A DNA stretch of 64,000 bases from Leuctra nigra (Eukaryota > Arthropoda > Insecta > Plecoptera > Leuctridae). Location of the stretch: assembly GCA_934045905.1 (NCBI GenBank), contig OW203764.1, forward strand, positions 20,761,685-20,825,684. The letters are read 5' to 3'. Each line of letters starts with the position of its first letter. The stretch's first letter is position 1. Below are positions 24,160 through 35,000 of this stretch, piece after piece. The notes under the pieces were generated by a model that worked only from the letters and a program-made list of their open reading frames with translations, had not been told where the DNA came from and ran no database searches. Made by a program: the position numbers and the translations under genes.

Positions 24160-24482
24160 CCCTGGAGGCCAAGTCTTGAAACTTACGCTTTCAGGACGCA
24201 AACGCTCTCAGACGTCATAAAGTCCCATTTACTGTAAGAATGACGACCTTGAAATCTACTGTTAACTGTTTATCTTAATTTTGAATAAGGTTTTATGACT
24301 AAATAACATCTGTAATAATAATTATAATGTTAATAAATTGTTTACAATAGATTGCTGGATGACAATCAAATAAGTGGCTTGACTTTATGTTTCAATTTCG
24401 ATCACTCTTACAGTAAATGGGACTTTATGACGTCCTAGAGCGTTTGCGTCCTGAAAGCGTAAGTTTCAAGACTTGGCCTCCT
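24160..24482. mobile_element. MITE with about 80-bp inverted repeats and TTAA flanks (piggyBac-like)
   Basis: The left arm (24164-24243) and right arm (24402-24481) are reverse complements apart from a few mismatches, with about 160 bp between them. The element is bordered by GTTAA on both sides (24155-24159, 24483-24487), so the TTAA target is duplicated. The left end begins TTAA-CCCTGG, as expected for piggyBac-type ends (TTAA target, CCY start). There is no transposase; it is non-autonomous. Confidence 0.8.
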
Positions 24483-24487
24483 GTTAA

Positions 24488-24916
24488 AACATTGTGAACT
24501 TGTTTGATCTCTAATATTGGTTTGTTGCAAGAAGCAACAGTTGGAAATGGGGTATTTTATGACATTCACTTGTTGCATTAATATTGGGATTCATATTCGA
24601 GTGTTGAAACTTTAAAGATTTAAGGAATATGCACTCTTGATCTTATTAATATTTGATAATAGAAAAAGATAACATTATCTGTGATAAAGATGCTGCTCAT
24701 GAGGATTATTGTCTTCACTAGTTCACATATTTTTTGACAATCCCGTTTTTAAAGTATTCCCGCTCATTTTAAATTATGATCTAGAAGGCTTACGTTTCAC
24801 AGAAGAATCAAGTAGGCCGTGGTATGTCAAAAAATGTAAAATGGCGTCGTGAAACAAAGATGTGTCAGATTTTATCAGTTTGTTAAATTATAATTTCTAG
24901 ACACTGTCCTACAGGA
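24488..24916. other. Intergenic spacer robo-GLMP
   Basis: About 0.43 kb of AT-rich sequence between the MITE and the GLMP start codon. It must hold the GLMP promoter and 5' UTR, but I see no clear TATA or initiator element. Confidence 0.4.
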
Positions 24917-25006
24917 ATGAGGAAATACTGTGATATGTATAAAGTTATTATAGTTCTCTTTTCAGTTATTTTACAGTTTTCTGAAAATACTGCATTCGAG
25001 AGGAAG
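24917..25006 (+). CDS. GLMP: GLMP exon 1: signal peptide
   Basis: Found by reading, not from a long frame: ATG, 30 codons, donor gtaaca. The peptide MRKYCDMYKVIIVLFSVILQ is a classic signal sequence. It leaves in phase 0, matching the next acceptor. No other in-frame signal peptide was seen upstream. Confidence 0.82.
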
Positions 25007-27984
25007 GTAACATCTACCTATACCTAGTTCTAGGTTAAGCTTGCCTCTGATCTTTCTTTGATGAAGGGTGTGTTTTGATGACTAATATGGCAATCAAAAT
25101 GGAATAATATTGCATATTACTATTATGTGCCTATTAGGGGCCACATTCATAGAGCTTTTATTGTATTACCGTCGCAATAGAATGTTCTTCTAGTTTCCTT
25201 ATGGCGCTGCGCCTGCCACCTCGCTGATAACTGCAGGCCAATTGAATTGAAATTGCTTTAAGATGCCTTGAGGGCTCTTATTCTAAATTTCCTTGTCAAG
25301 TCCTGTTACTTAAAATAAACTCACTGCACTATTTAAATATGTAGCAACTGGTTAATTTGTGGCGTGGTATTGCTTCACAGTTGTTTTGACGGCTTTTAGA
25401 AGAAAACCCAAGGAGTCCAAATTACTTTAAAACGAATCAAAACAAGCTTTAGTACCTAATTACCCTGCTGTAAGGCCAGATGTGGGCCAATGTTTGAATG
25501 TTTGAGATTATCAATTTTGACTAGATAGGTACCTACAGTATTTTTCCTTTGCAGTTGGAATACAAATTGAATCCAGGGTGCAATGACGAATGCAATTTGA
25601 CGCACAGCGTAACTGTGGTTCATGTAACTGCCACTGGACCCAATGATACTCTTCATTACCTGTGGGATTTTGCGGGAAAACCCACAATACTCCTGGCATT
25701 AACTTCTCATGGAGCAAATCTCACGATTAACTGGAACGATTTCCTATTTGGCAAGGGTGACATGTCAGTGCAGTTCACCGAACAACCTATATATTCATTT
25801 GGAATTGTTTTAAACCAGGTATGGGTCAGACAATAGCAGACAATCTTTTGTAATGTACCTACCTAGTACCTATTAAGGTTCCTTCTAAAGTGTATGCAAT
25901 ATTTAATTTGACATCTGTTTCAGATTGTGGAGTACAATGATATTCAAGATTCTGGTTATCTCGACTTGAAAAATACAAATAGTAGCTATGTCCGTTTACT
26001 CAGTGCTGAAAATTTTGATTGGAGGAAGACTGCACTAGAGCAAAAAGATAGGAGTGTGGTTCTTAGCGTAGAAGCAAGTGGATACAATGACAATGTAACT
26101 AGCAGAAAGGGAAATATAAGAATAATGGTAAGATCATAGTATATGGTGTAAAGTCGTCCGCAGTCGATCTGTGGATTGGAAAAGGGTCATTTTACTTTCC
26201 CGTCCCCTACTTTACCTGCGTGCGCATAATGCCCTATTGTTATGCCCAGCCTTCTCTTGGGTTGAGCTCGCTAAGGGGTTCGTAAAATACAAGTTTTTCA
26301 AGAAAATGCTAATCCACAGATTGGATGTGGTTCACTTTATGTGTGTGTGTAGTGTACCTATTTGTTTATAAATGGAATATAATGGAGTTACAAGGTTCTT
26401 TCTTCATACAAGTTGTGCACACAATAGAACCTTGTAATTCTAGATGGGTGCTACTGCTATATGTCAATTTTGTGTTTGGTATACATTGCCTGTACTTGCC
26501 ATTGTCATCATTACCTACTCAAGGCAATGAGTATCGATGAAAGAAAGAGATAATTTGATGAAGAATCTCCAAAGCAGGGTTTCACTTGACAAGTCACTTC
26601 AAAATATGAAGCAGTAGGTTATGTAAATCATAATTAATCATAATCATATTTTAATAACTTGCTAGTTTTCCAAAATGTTATTTTTTATTTATCTTCGATT
26701 TCCTCGCCTGGCCATAATTTAAAGTAGGTAGCAAGAAGAATGGGGATCATACTTTTCTATTATTCATTGTTCATTGTTTCTATTGTTCTATTGTTCATGT
26801 CAAGAAGGGTGTTAGTATGAAATGCAAAAAATTAATGAAAAAATTAATTTTTATTTTTAATTAGAAAGACTACAATTTTTCAAGTTTTGGGTTTTGAAAT
26901 TTTGACATTGTTTACATAAAATTAGTAAAACTAGGTAAACTTGTATCAGATGTTTTTCTTTTTATTCTAGCTCCATAGTTTTGGTTTCCTGGAGCATAGT
27001 GATACTTTACCGCGTTTAATTCACTCCGCTAACAGCACAGTTGTGGAAATCGAAATGGATAACTTGGAAACAGAGCCGACTTTCAAAAGTTCCCGTTTTG
27101 CTGTTGAATTTCTTCTGGCGAGTACGGACGAAATTACAAAGACAATGAGTATCGATGAAAGGAAGAGTTTAGATGATGAAGAATCTCCAGGTGTTTTCAC
27201 GGTACCTAAGTGAAATGCGTTTTAAACATCTAGCATCGAACATCTCAACTCAAAATGACAGATATTTCATCATTCATAAAATTTTTGCCCTTTCAGCTTG
27301 TGGATCTTAAAACGCCAGGGAGTGAAGTTAGTTCGTTGGGCGGTGGTTTTCTTCAATGGCGTCCAGTTGCCTATATTTCTCGCACCCGTTCTCTTGCCAA
27401 CTCTACGGAGACAAACAGTTACAATGTTATGAATGTTACTGATCCGGAACGGATGCTCAACAACACTCTACTTTCCGCTTTCTATGGATACGAATTGGTC
27501 AACAACACTCTTGTGCAAAAGACAACGGTGTCTTTTGGTTTGAAACAAGATGGGTTTTACAAGAAAACCAACTACACTACATGGTAGGTGTCCATTTTTA
27601 TGGATATTTTGGATTCAAATAAAAATATTGTTTAAAATTTAAGACCCCTAAATGAATGCAACTAGTAGGTACTAGCTCATCCCCCTACCCTCAAAAAAAC
27701 ATTTTAACAAATAGTAAGGTCAAATCAGATTTTACCTTGAATATGCTCAACAGCCTTCGTTTAGGGGAGCCTTCCATTCATTGCTAAAATAATTGCTTAT
27801 TCCTGCTTTTAGGACCTTTACAGTTGGCTATGGACAACCTCCCAACGAGGACTTCTCTCTGCTCGTCATCCTCGTCATTGCCATCGGACTTGGTCTCCCC
27901 GCGCTCCTGATTCTCATCAGCGGCGTCGTATTTGTGGTCCGACGTATCACCCGCAAGCAGGATGAACTCTGCCTCAGTAGGTAG
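24917..27984 (+). CDS. GLMP: Glycosylated lysosomal membrane protein (GLMP / NCU-G1), complete, 6 exons
   Basis: GLMP is a heavily N-glycosylated type I lysosomal membrane protein that in mammals partners the transporter MFSD1. The six exons join in phase to 415 residues (human GLMP is about 406). Visible parts: a signal peptide (residues 1-about 25, core VIIVLFSVILQF), a luminal domain beginning LEYKLNPGC with about a dozen N-X-S/T sites, the conserved block SIDERKSLDDEESPGVF (human SVNERNSIDDEYAPAVF), the block GGGFLQWRPVAY (human SGFMQWRPVAF), a membrane helix (about 368-392) and a short basic tail. The tail here ends KQDELCLSR and has no tyrosine-based sorting signal like the human YxxI-type tail, so lysosomal sorting may use another motif or a partner. 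Same strand as robo, 1.6 kb downstream of it, and convergent with Myo9. Confidence 0.93.
25555..25818 (+). CDS. GLMP: GLMP exon 2
   Basis: Acceptor tttgcag, donor gtatgg, phase 0 at both ends. Encodes LEYKLNPGCNDECN and TGPNDTLHYLWDF, matching the GLMP N-terminal luminal domain (human NSTLHYVW). Confidence 0.93.
25924..26127 (+). CDS. GLMP: GLMP exon 3
   Basis: Acceptor gtttcag, donor gtaaga, phase 0 both ends. Luminal domain, including the FDWRKTA region and sites NSS and NVTS. Confidence 0.9.
26525..26590 (+). pseudogene. Decayed partial copy of GLMP exon 4 inside intron 3
   Basis: CAATGAGTATCGATGAAAG and AAGAATCTCCA are repeated here from exon 4 (27143-27190) with substitutions and a frame-breaking change (GATAATTTGATG against GTTTAGATGATG). 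It lies 0.6 kb upstream of the real exon, same orientation, without acceptor or donor, so it is a duplicated non-functional fragment. Confidence 0.75.
26971..27201 (+). CDS. GLMP: GLMP exon 4
   Basis: Acceptor tattctag, donor gtacct, phase 0 both ends. Carries FGFLEHSDTLPRLIHSAN (human RSGRPAQPPRLLHTAD region) and the conserved block SIDERKSLDDEESPGVF. Confidence 0.93.
27297..27583 (+). CDS. GLMP: GLMP exon 5
   Basis: Acceptor ctttcag, donor gtaggt inside a Trp codon (phase 2). Encodes SSLGGGFLQWRPVAYISRTR and several N-glycosylation sites (NST, NVT, NNT, NYT). Confidence 0.93.
27813..27984 (+). CDS. GLMP: GLMP exon 6: membrane helix and tail
   Basis: Acceptor gcttttag. Completes the Trp, then YGQPPNEDFSLLVI, a hydrophobic helix, RRITRKQDELCLSR and TAG. 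Confidence 0.93.
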
Positions 27985-28068
27985 TCCTTGGATGAAGGAG
28001 GGAAGAAATGACTGAAATATATTTTTTACCTATTTAACTATTCTATCATGATGTCATCAAAAAGTAGG

Positions 28069-28767
28069 TACCGTATTAACTCGTGTATAAGACGCACTCG
28101 TGTATAAGACGCACCCTTGTTTTGAGAAGTCTATTTTAAGAAAACACTTAGCATGCGTGTATAAGACTCAGTAAAATGATGAAAAACATTGTGTGTTTGT
28201 ATACCAACTTGATATCCATCTAAATGTTGGTTTTTCAGCTAACTGAGCTATTTGAATGAAAATCACTGCCAACTTGTTGTAAACAAACAGTAATTTCCTG
28301 CTTCTGAGAAAGGGGGGAGGGGAGTCTCTTCCCAGCAGCTGTTGCTTGCTCTAAGAGGCATGCACCTGCCTTTCCTCTGCATTCCAAAACAAACCCAACT
28401 CCTGTCCTCCCCTTGCATTAAGATCGCCATTCAACAGTGTTTAGTCTATTTTATGCCTGTCAGAGCAATGTTTTTCAGACGTGAACATATATTTTGTCTC
28501 CTGATCTAATTGCAAGGGAAAACATTTTGTTGCACAAATATAATATGTTAATAGTGTTGTGTCTAGACACAGTATGAGTAGTCCAGACAGAGTGAGAGGG
28601 AGAGGCAGAGATAGACAACATGTGGCAGTCTACCACAGCTCTGTTTACAAACATCCACCTTGGATTTACTGGGAAAAAAGCTTGGTATGCGTGTATAAGA
28701 CGCAGGGCTGTTTTCAGAATCAAAATATTGACATATAATTGCGTCTTATACACGAGTTAATACGGTA
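28069..28767. mobile_element. DNA transposon with 28-bp perfect terminal inverted repeats
   Basis: The left end (28069-28096) TACCGTATTAACTCGTGTAT... is the exact reverse complement of the right end (28740-28767). The core CGTGTATAAGACGCA recurs just inside each end (near 28099, 28155 and 28690). Both outer ends are TA, consistent with a TA-target element, but the superfamily is unclear. No transposase frame: a 699-bp non-autonomous copy. Confidence 0.8.
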
Positions 28768-31109
28768 TCTTGTTTCGGTACAGCAAGGAAGTGTTATGAA
28801 AATGAAATGCCAGTTTTTAAATACTATTTGTTGAGTTATATACATAAGTATGAAATAGGGGTGCTTATGAACCAGCACAACTGTTCTTTGAAGAATATAA
28901 TATTATACATGGGTATCTACTATCTACCTAACTGAGAGTGCTCATCCATGATGTATACATGTCAATGAATGAAAATAAAACACAAACTGAACCAACAACA
29001 GAATTTCAAAGTCTCATTATGTCACTCGCAGAAACCAAAATTGCTAGTTTGGGTAGCTTGCTAGCACCTCGTAATTTTTTGTGTCCGTGGGTCATGGTTA
29101 TTATTTTATTAACATAAATTTGTACAACTGCTGGTAGTGGTACAAGAACAAATTTTAAATTGGCTCTTTAACTTCTAGTTTTATGGTACACTCGTTTACA
29201 GTTTGACGCTAGTGTTGAAATATGAACATAGCCACATGATTGGCCAGCAGTTGCAATGGTTTGAACAAAAAATAAAATAGTATTTTTATTTTTATAATTT
29301 TCTATGTGCTCTTCCAGCTAATTATTAAAACATCTTGAGTAACAAGCCAAACCATTTTTTAATATGAACAAGGAATCATATGAGAGTAGTTTTGCTTAGT
29401 TCTGCCTGTACTACAAAGATAACATAAGACTGTGTGTCCGAGGTCAAAAATAGTTGCTGAAATCAAACTTGTCGGTTTTCAAATAGGTTCGGTAATTGTG
29501 AACCATAGCAAAGTACGGGAAAAAGGAATGGGGAGATAAAAAGAAGCTAATAAAATATGTCTCTGTATATAAATTATTTTATTTTGCATTCTAGAGGGAA
29601 GAATCTGGCAAAGGCAAATTGTATAGTGATACAAATTCCTGGTATACCTGGCTTAAAAATATCAAAAAGATAAAAACTGTACATTTAATTTGCAATGCAG
29701 ACATTTTAAAATATATTAAATTATTAATATAACAAAACAATTTCATTGTTTCTTGTTTTTACTCTTTTCAAAGAGCGACACATAATTTCACTTTGAAAAA
29801 CATCTAGTAAGTAGAATCGATTTGTTTGTGTGTGCCTCAGCAGCATGTTACAAATCTGTTAATTTCACACACATTCTGTAATGTGACATTCACATTCTGT
29901 TGCTGAAATGCAACATTGCCCCTGTTGTAATGCTGTGCCAAGTACAACACTTATCCAGAATTACCATGAAACACTGGTCAAATTGTTATTATTTAGAACT
30001 ATGTTTTAGAACATTATTTATTAACTACCTGTTAATATTTTACGATTATTTGCCATCAAAAACACCGATCAAACCTAACACATAATGACTGAAGAGACAA
30101 TATTTTGCATTAATAATCAACATTAATTAATAACACTTTACCGAAAATCAATATAATATGTAGCTAAATTTCAACAGTTCCATATAATATATTGTAGTTG
30201 TAATTTAACTAGAAGTTAATTTCAATTTCTTATTTACATAATACATTATTTTATAAGATATCAATAAAAATATTTTTCATTTGCCAATTTTCAGCCATAA
30301 GGATATGGGAACTTCCCTCTTCTTACACACACACATCTCGTAATATTAGTTTTGGTAAAGCTTAACCATGACAATATCATCATAATAAACAAATGCAAAC
30401 CCTGAAGACCCATGCACGACCCTTCCTATTACTTATTAGGTACACTTGTAATCTTTCAACTACCTTTCTTGATATGAGGGGGCCAAATATTCACATTTAA
30501 GTAAAAATGGCAGAGAAACGATTATTCGTCTCTCCTTAGCCTTCTACATAATTTAATAACAATAGTATTGCGAAGATTTACATCACGGTTAAATTACAGA
30601 CGACGTTAATATTCCGTTGGAAAGACATAAATAGAATAAACAGTGCTACAAATAGAATCCTGTTAATAGAATGCCTTTCTTTTTCAAGAATGTTGCTTTG
30701 CACATTGTAGAATGTTATTGAATGATTGATAATAATAAAGCGTACAAGATTCTGCTAATCTACAAGTCCCTTATCGGTACTAATCTGCAATATCAACAAG
30801 TAGAGGTGAATCTTGTCCAATCAATCCACAAGATCAATATCGATCAGAGTGGATCGTTAATCTCTTACATATGCACGGTTATGTATCACAATTCACTTGT
30901 AGACATCCTAACACAGATGCCTTTCGCAACTGCGCTGTACATTATTACGTATAAATACTACACCCGACATTAGTCTTCTTGGCTTACAGTACCGGTTGAC
31001 TAGGATGGGTCACAACAATTTTATAGATTTTGAACATATGGAATTATTATACTTCCCTGGTAAATTTAACATTTCCCTGCCCCTGGTCGAGTAACTCTAT
31101 CTAGTACTA

Positions 31110-31152
31110 TCTATATATATATATATTATATATATATACACACACACACACA
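31110..31152. repeat. Compound (TA)n/(CA)n microsatellite
   Basis: An alternating TA run passes directly into ACACACACACACA. Confidence 0.9.
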
Positions 31153-31829
31153 TTTTGGCCAGTTATCTAACCACATACTTTACAAGAACGAATGTTTGAT
31201 GAACAAGAGATGGGCTACTGAGTCGTTGTCTAGAGGAAGGAAGATATCGTAAAATTCAGTCAGATAATACATTATCACGTTACACAATACATTCATATAA
31301 AAAGTCGACGATTTGGCGATTCCTATAAAACTTATAGAACATTGATAGGGCATTTAGAAATGTTAATAAGAATTGTCAATCAATAATTAATTATACTTAT
31401 AAAAATGGAAGTAAAAAAGTAAAAATATTCTTCAAAAACTACAGTTCTGAATTGCGTGTAATGATCTCTGGAGTGATAAGGAATATTCCGAGTTCACTAC
31501 ATAGTTTGCAATCTTGGAAGTAACTGGAAGTAATTTGATTATAAAACGATATAATACAGGTTGTATTTGCTATTATAGAGTCATCTATATATTTAAACGA
31601 AGTAAGCTGACCAATCTATCTAGCTAAGTAACAATTTCTATTGTTTACTTATAATGTAATCTCTCAAGGACATAAAATAATATAAATATCAGATTTATGA
31701 GTAGGGGTAAGCCAGCTTACCTATCTTATGAAGAAACGTTTCATAGATTGAACACCGTCAAAGAAGGAAAGTAAATAAGCTATGCAAAAATAAAATAATA
31801 ATTTGTGTCTGGAATGTGTTAAAAAATGT

Positions 31830-32029
31830 TCAGACCATGATCGGATCCTCGTCGGCATCGATGTCTTGAAGTGTGATCATGCCGATGTCTGACGATGACT
31901 GCCGATGAGTCTTCATCTTGATGTGGATTGGTCGATCGTCGCTGGCTGCCTCCTCCTCGCCTCCCGATACGGAGCGAGAGACCAAAGATCGTTGGCGGCT
32001 TTTGCGACAAACTCCACTCGATGAATTAC
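31830..32029 (-). CDS. Myo9: Myo9 exon 27: C-terminus
   Basis: Completes Gly, then a Ser/Arg-rich end closing [15 protein letters not shown] (TGA). Acceptor ctttacag. Confidence 0.9.
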
Positions 32030-35000
32030 CTGTAAAGAAAAACACATTGCAAACCGCACATTGCATTCTCAAACTGCCCTCTTTCAACAATCTCTTGGCG
32101 ATATCACAAAATCAAGGGCATATGAAGAGATGTTCAGACCTATATTTATTATTCAGCAGTTACCTACCATGTTTTCTAGGATTGAGACTTGATATTTGTT
32201 ATGACACCGATGCAAAGTAAAAGTTACCGTATTTCTAAAATTGATTGAAAACTAGTAATTTTAATAATCTCTCGACTTAATTTGATTTTAATATTTTGAT
32301 GGATGCACACACAGATCTTTGGCCTGAGAATACCTATTACATAGTTTGTTTCCTCACTTCTGCTTCTACAATTATGGCAAATCATCATAAAAATTCAGCT
32401 CAGTTGCTTTCAATCGCCTCCAACTAAATTATTTATTTACATCTTAAAAATATTTGATTTCAAACCATATCGATACCTATTTAGCAACTAAAGTCAAATC
32501 ACGCCCGACCCTATATTTCCCCCAAACATTTGACTTCCAATTTCCTCCAATCGTCTATTTCCACTTACCGCTGTTCTCCGGCTCGTCGTGTGTCATGGTG
32601 ACATCATCGAGGCTGCCGTCGTCGGTGGAGAGAAGGTCATCGTCGGAGGTGGTGCGTCGGAGGCTGGGCAGCGCAGAGGTCAGCAACTCTTTCTCCTTCT
32701 GAATCTCCTCGATGTGTCCCATCAGCAACGCCTCCTCTTCCGTTGTGTTCATCAATTCGTCGTCGTCGTCGTCATCCGGCTTCGCAGCTGCACTCGCTGC
32801 GGGCAGAAGCTCCTCCGGGCTGAAGATCTGATAGAACAGAGAAGAGACATGTTATTGGTTCTTTCAGACAACGCAACTCACAACCAAGGTAAAGAGCAAG
32901 ATGATGCTAGACTAATCATATGGCTTTTGTGTAACTCATTCAGAAGAGTGTTCAGCTATCTAAATAAAACTTCAATTACCTGTGACCTATTACCTGTGAC
33001 GACTACTAAACTAAATACTAAATAGTCAATGGTATTGGTATTATTACTACATAAATTAGTCACAGTTTTAACTTTAAAAGGGTCCTAAATGTCCCTTTTC
33101 ATTTACTAATTTCCTATCAGATTGGTAGAGATAAGATTTTTTACTTTCTTACTCCATAGAAATGACATCACATGAAGATTTTCTTATTATTCCCACAATT
33201 ATATCAGGTTCATAATTTTTACTATTGTCAGTACACACGGTGTTTCTACAACTGCATGAATATGCCAACATTTGGAAGATGATTACAAAATATTTGATCA
33301 TTGAATTGCAAGGAAAATATTACTAAATTAATACAACCTTCCTCAATTAATTTTGCTTCTTGACAAAAACCCTGTAAAATACTTTTTGCAATTCAACAAC
33401 ACAATTAACTTTGCGCTGAATGAAGTTCTCACCTTGGAGCTGCGCAACGAGGAGAGTCGATGCGTGGCCGTGTGACAAGCCGTGTCGAGCGTGTCGATGT
33501 CGGCCAGTGTGGCCTTCACCTTGCGCAGCTGGTCGGCGATGATCGTCTCGATGCACTGCGTCTGGCGGCCGATGTCGTGCAGCGAGTCCTGTGCAGGGAT
33601 CGCCTTGTTCGTGCGCAGAATGCACGGAGCAAACACGATCGCAAGCGAGCCCGGGTTCATGCGGTTTGCGTCCTCGTGGAGTGCCACTCTGTAGTCAAGA
33701 AAACAACATGGACGAGATGAGATCGACGTAATTACGGGCTAACAAACAAGTTCACTGTATACTAATAATGAGGTAGGTACCAAAATCACATACACATTTT
33801 ATTTTTTACTGAAAACCTATACACACATTTCCAATAATTATGAAGAGAATGAAGGTCTACAGGTCTAGATTATATGGAGTAATGCATGGCTCCCTTTTAA
33901 AAGCAATGCATTCAAATATCACAAGGCATTTTAGTTAAGTTGGTTTAGGTGGAACATAAGCATTTTAATAGAAAAAACATATATTTTATTTAATTGTTAA
34001 GTTACTAGTATGAATTGTCATTTATTAAATAATTTTTTAACACATATGAAAACAGAAGTTACCTTGCTAAATGGAAGATCAGCCTCTCCATGAGGTCGAA
34101 GTTAGGTTTGGGCAACTTCTTGAGTATGGCGAAGAGCGTGGATATGCGGTCGTGGGACTCGGTCAAGTTACCGGCCCGTAGGAAAGCCTCGTAGCAGTCG
34201 AAAGTGAGCAGAGGTTCGGGCATCTCGCGTAGGAAGCTCTTCAACACGGCTGCCAACACGTGCACCTGGTAGTTGTCGAAGTTGACGCCGTCGACAGGCG
34301 CCTTGTCCATCAGCGCCTTCAGCTCTTTCACCTTGGAGCTCACCTGCAAGCACCGTGCGGGTTATATTGCAGACTCATTAAGTCACAACACACGCTAGAC
34401 CAAATTAACTGAAAAATCATATCTCGTAGAATGAAGCCCTATGACTATCCTACAAAAATATCAGTAATTGCAGTCAATGCAAATTAAAAATGTATAAATG
34501 CTTCTACAAAGTTGCTTGTAGGGGTAATAAATCAATATGAATTAAACTAATGACTATTGATTTCAAAATTAAATCCATCACTATAATTTCTGACCAATAA
34601 TCATCACAAACATTCAAAAAACAAATTTGCGTGAATCCCGGAAACTGACAAAATTGGCTCATTAAGGCAGTCTAGAAGAACTAATTTAATTATAATATGA
34701 TGCGATCACCAGACAATATTTGGTGCGTCTGATACCTTTCATACCGCTACGAGTTTTCAGGTTTAGTATAAATAGTTTTGAGAAACATTTAGGGATTTAA
34801 ATTATCATCAAAGAAATGGCCATAATGTATCAAATGTTAAAATGGAAATCAGTACTACCTAGTACCTACTGCCCAGTAGGCCAGTGCTTTCAAAAAAGTA
34901 TATTTAATTACTGTTTTGTGCTGCTGCGCTGAATGTAGGAGACGATAAAAACACACTCACCCCCGACTTCCTGTAGAGCCCCTCTGTGTAGAGTCCGTGC

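Larger units (their letters stand above)
27985..31829. other. Convergent intergenic/UTR region between GLMP and Myo9
   Basis: No coding exon supported. It must hold the GLMP 3' UTR (a candidate AATAAA on + at 28974-28979) and the Myo9 3' UTR (minus strand). It contains a DNA transposon (28069-28767) and a (TA)n/(CA)n microsatellite near 31110-31152. Confidence 0.5.

Noticed and set aside
26171..26540. Frames in GLMP intron 3
   Set aside because: The phase 0 junction 26127/26971 already joins conserved GLMP blocks; no splice sites or family match.
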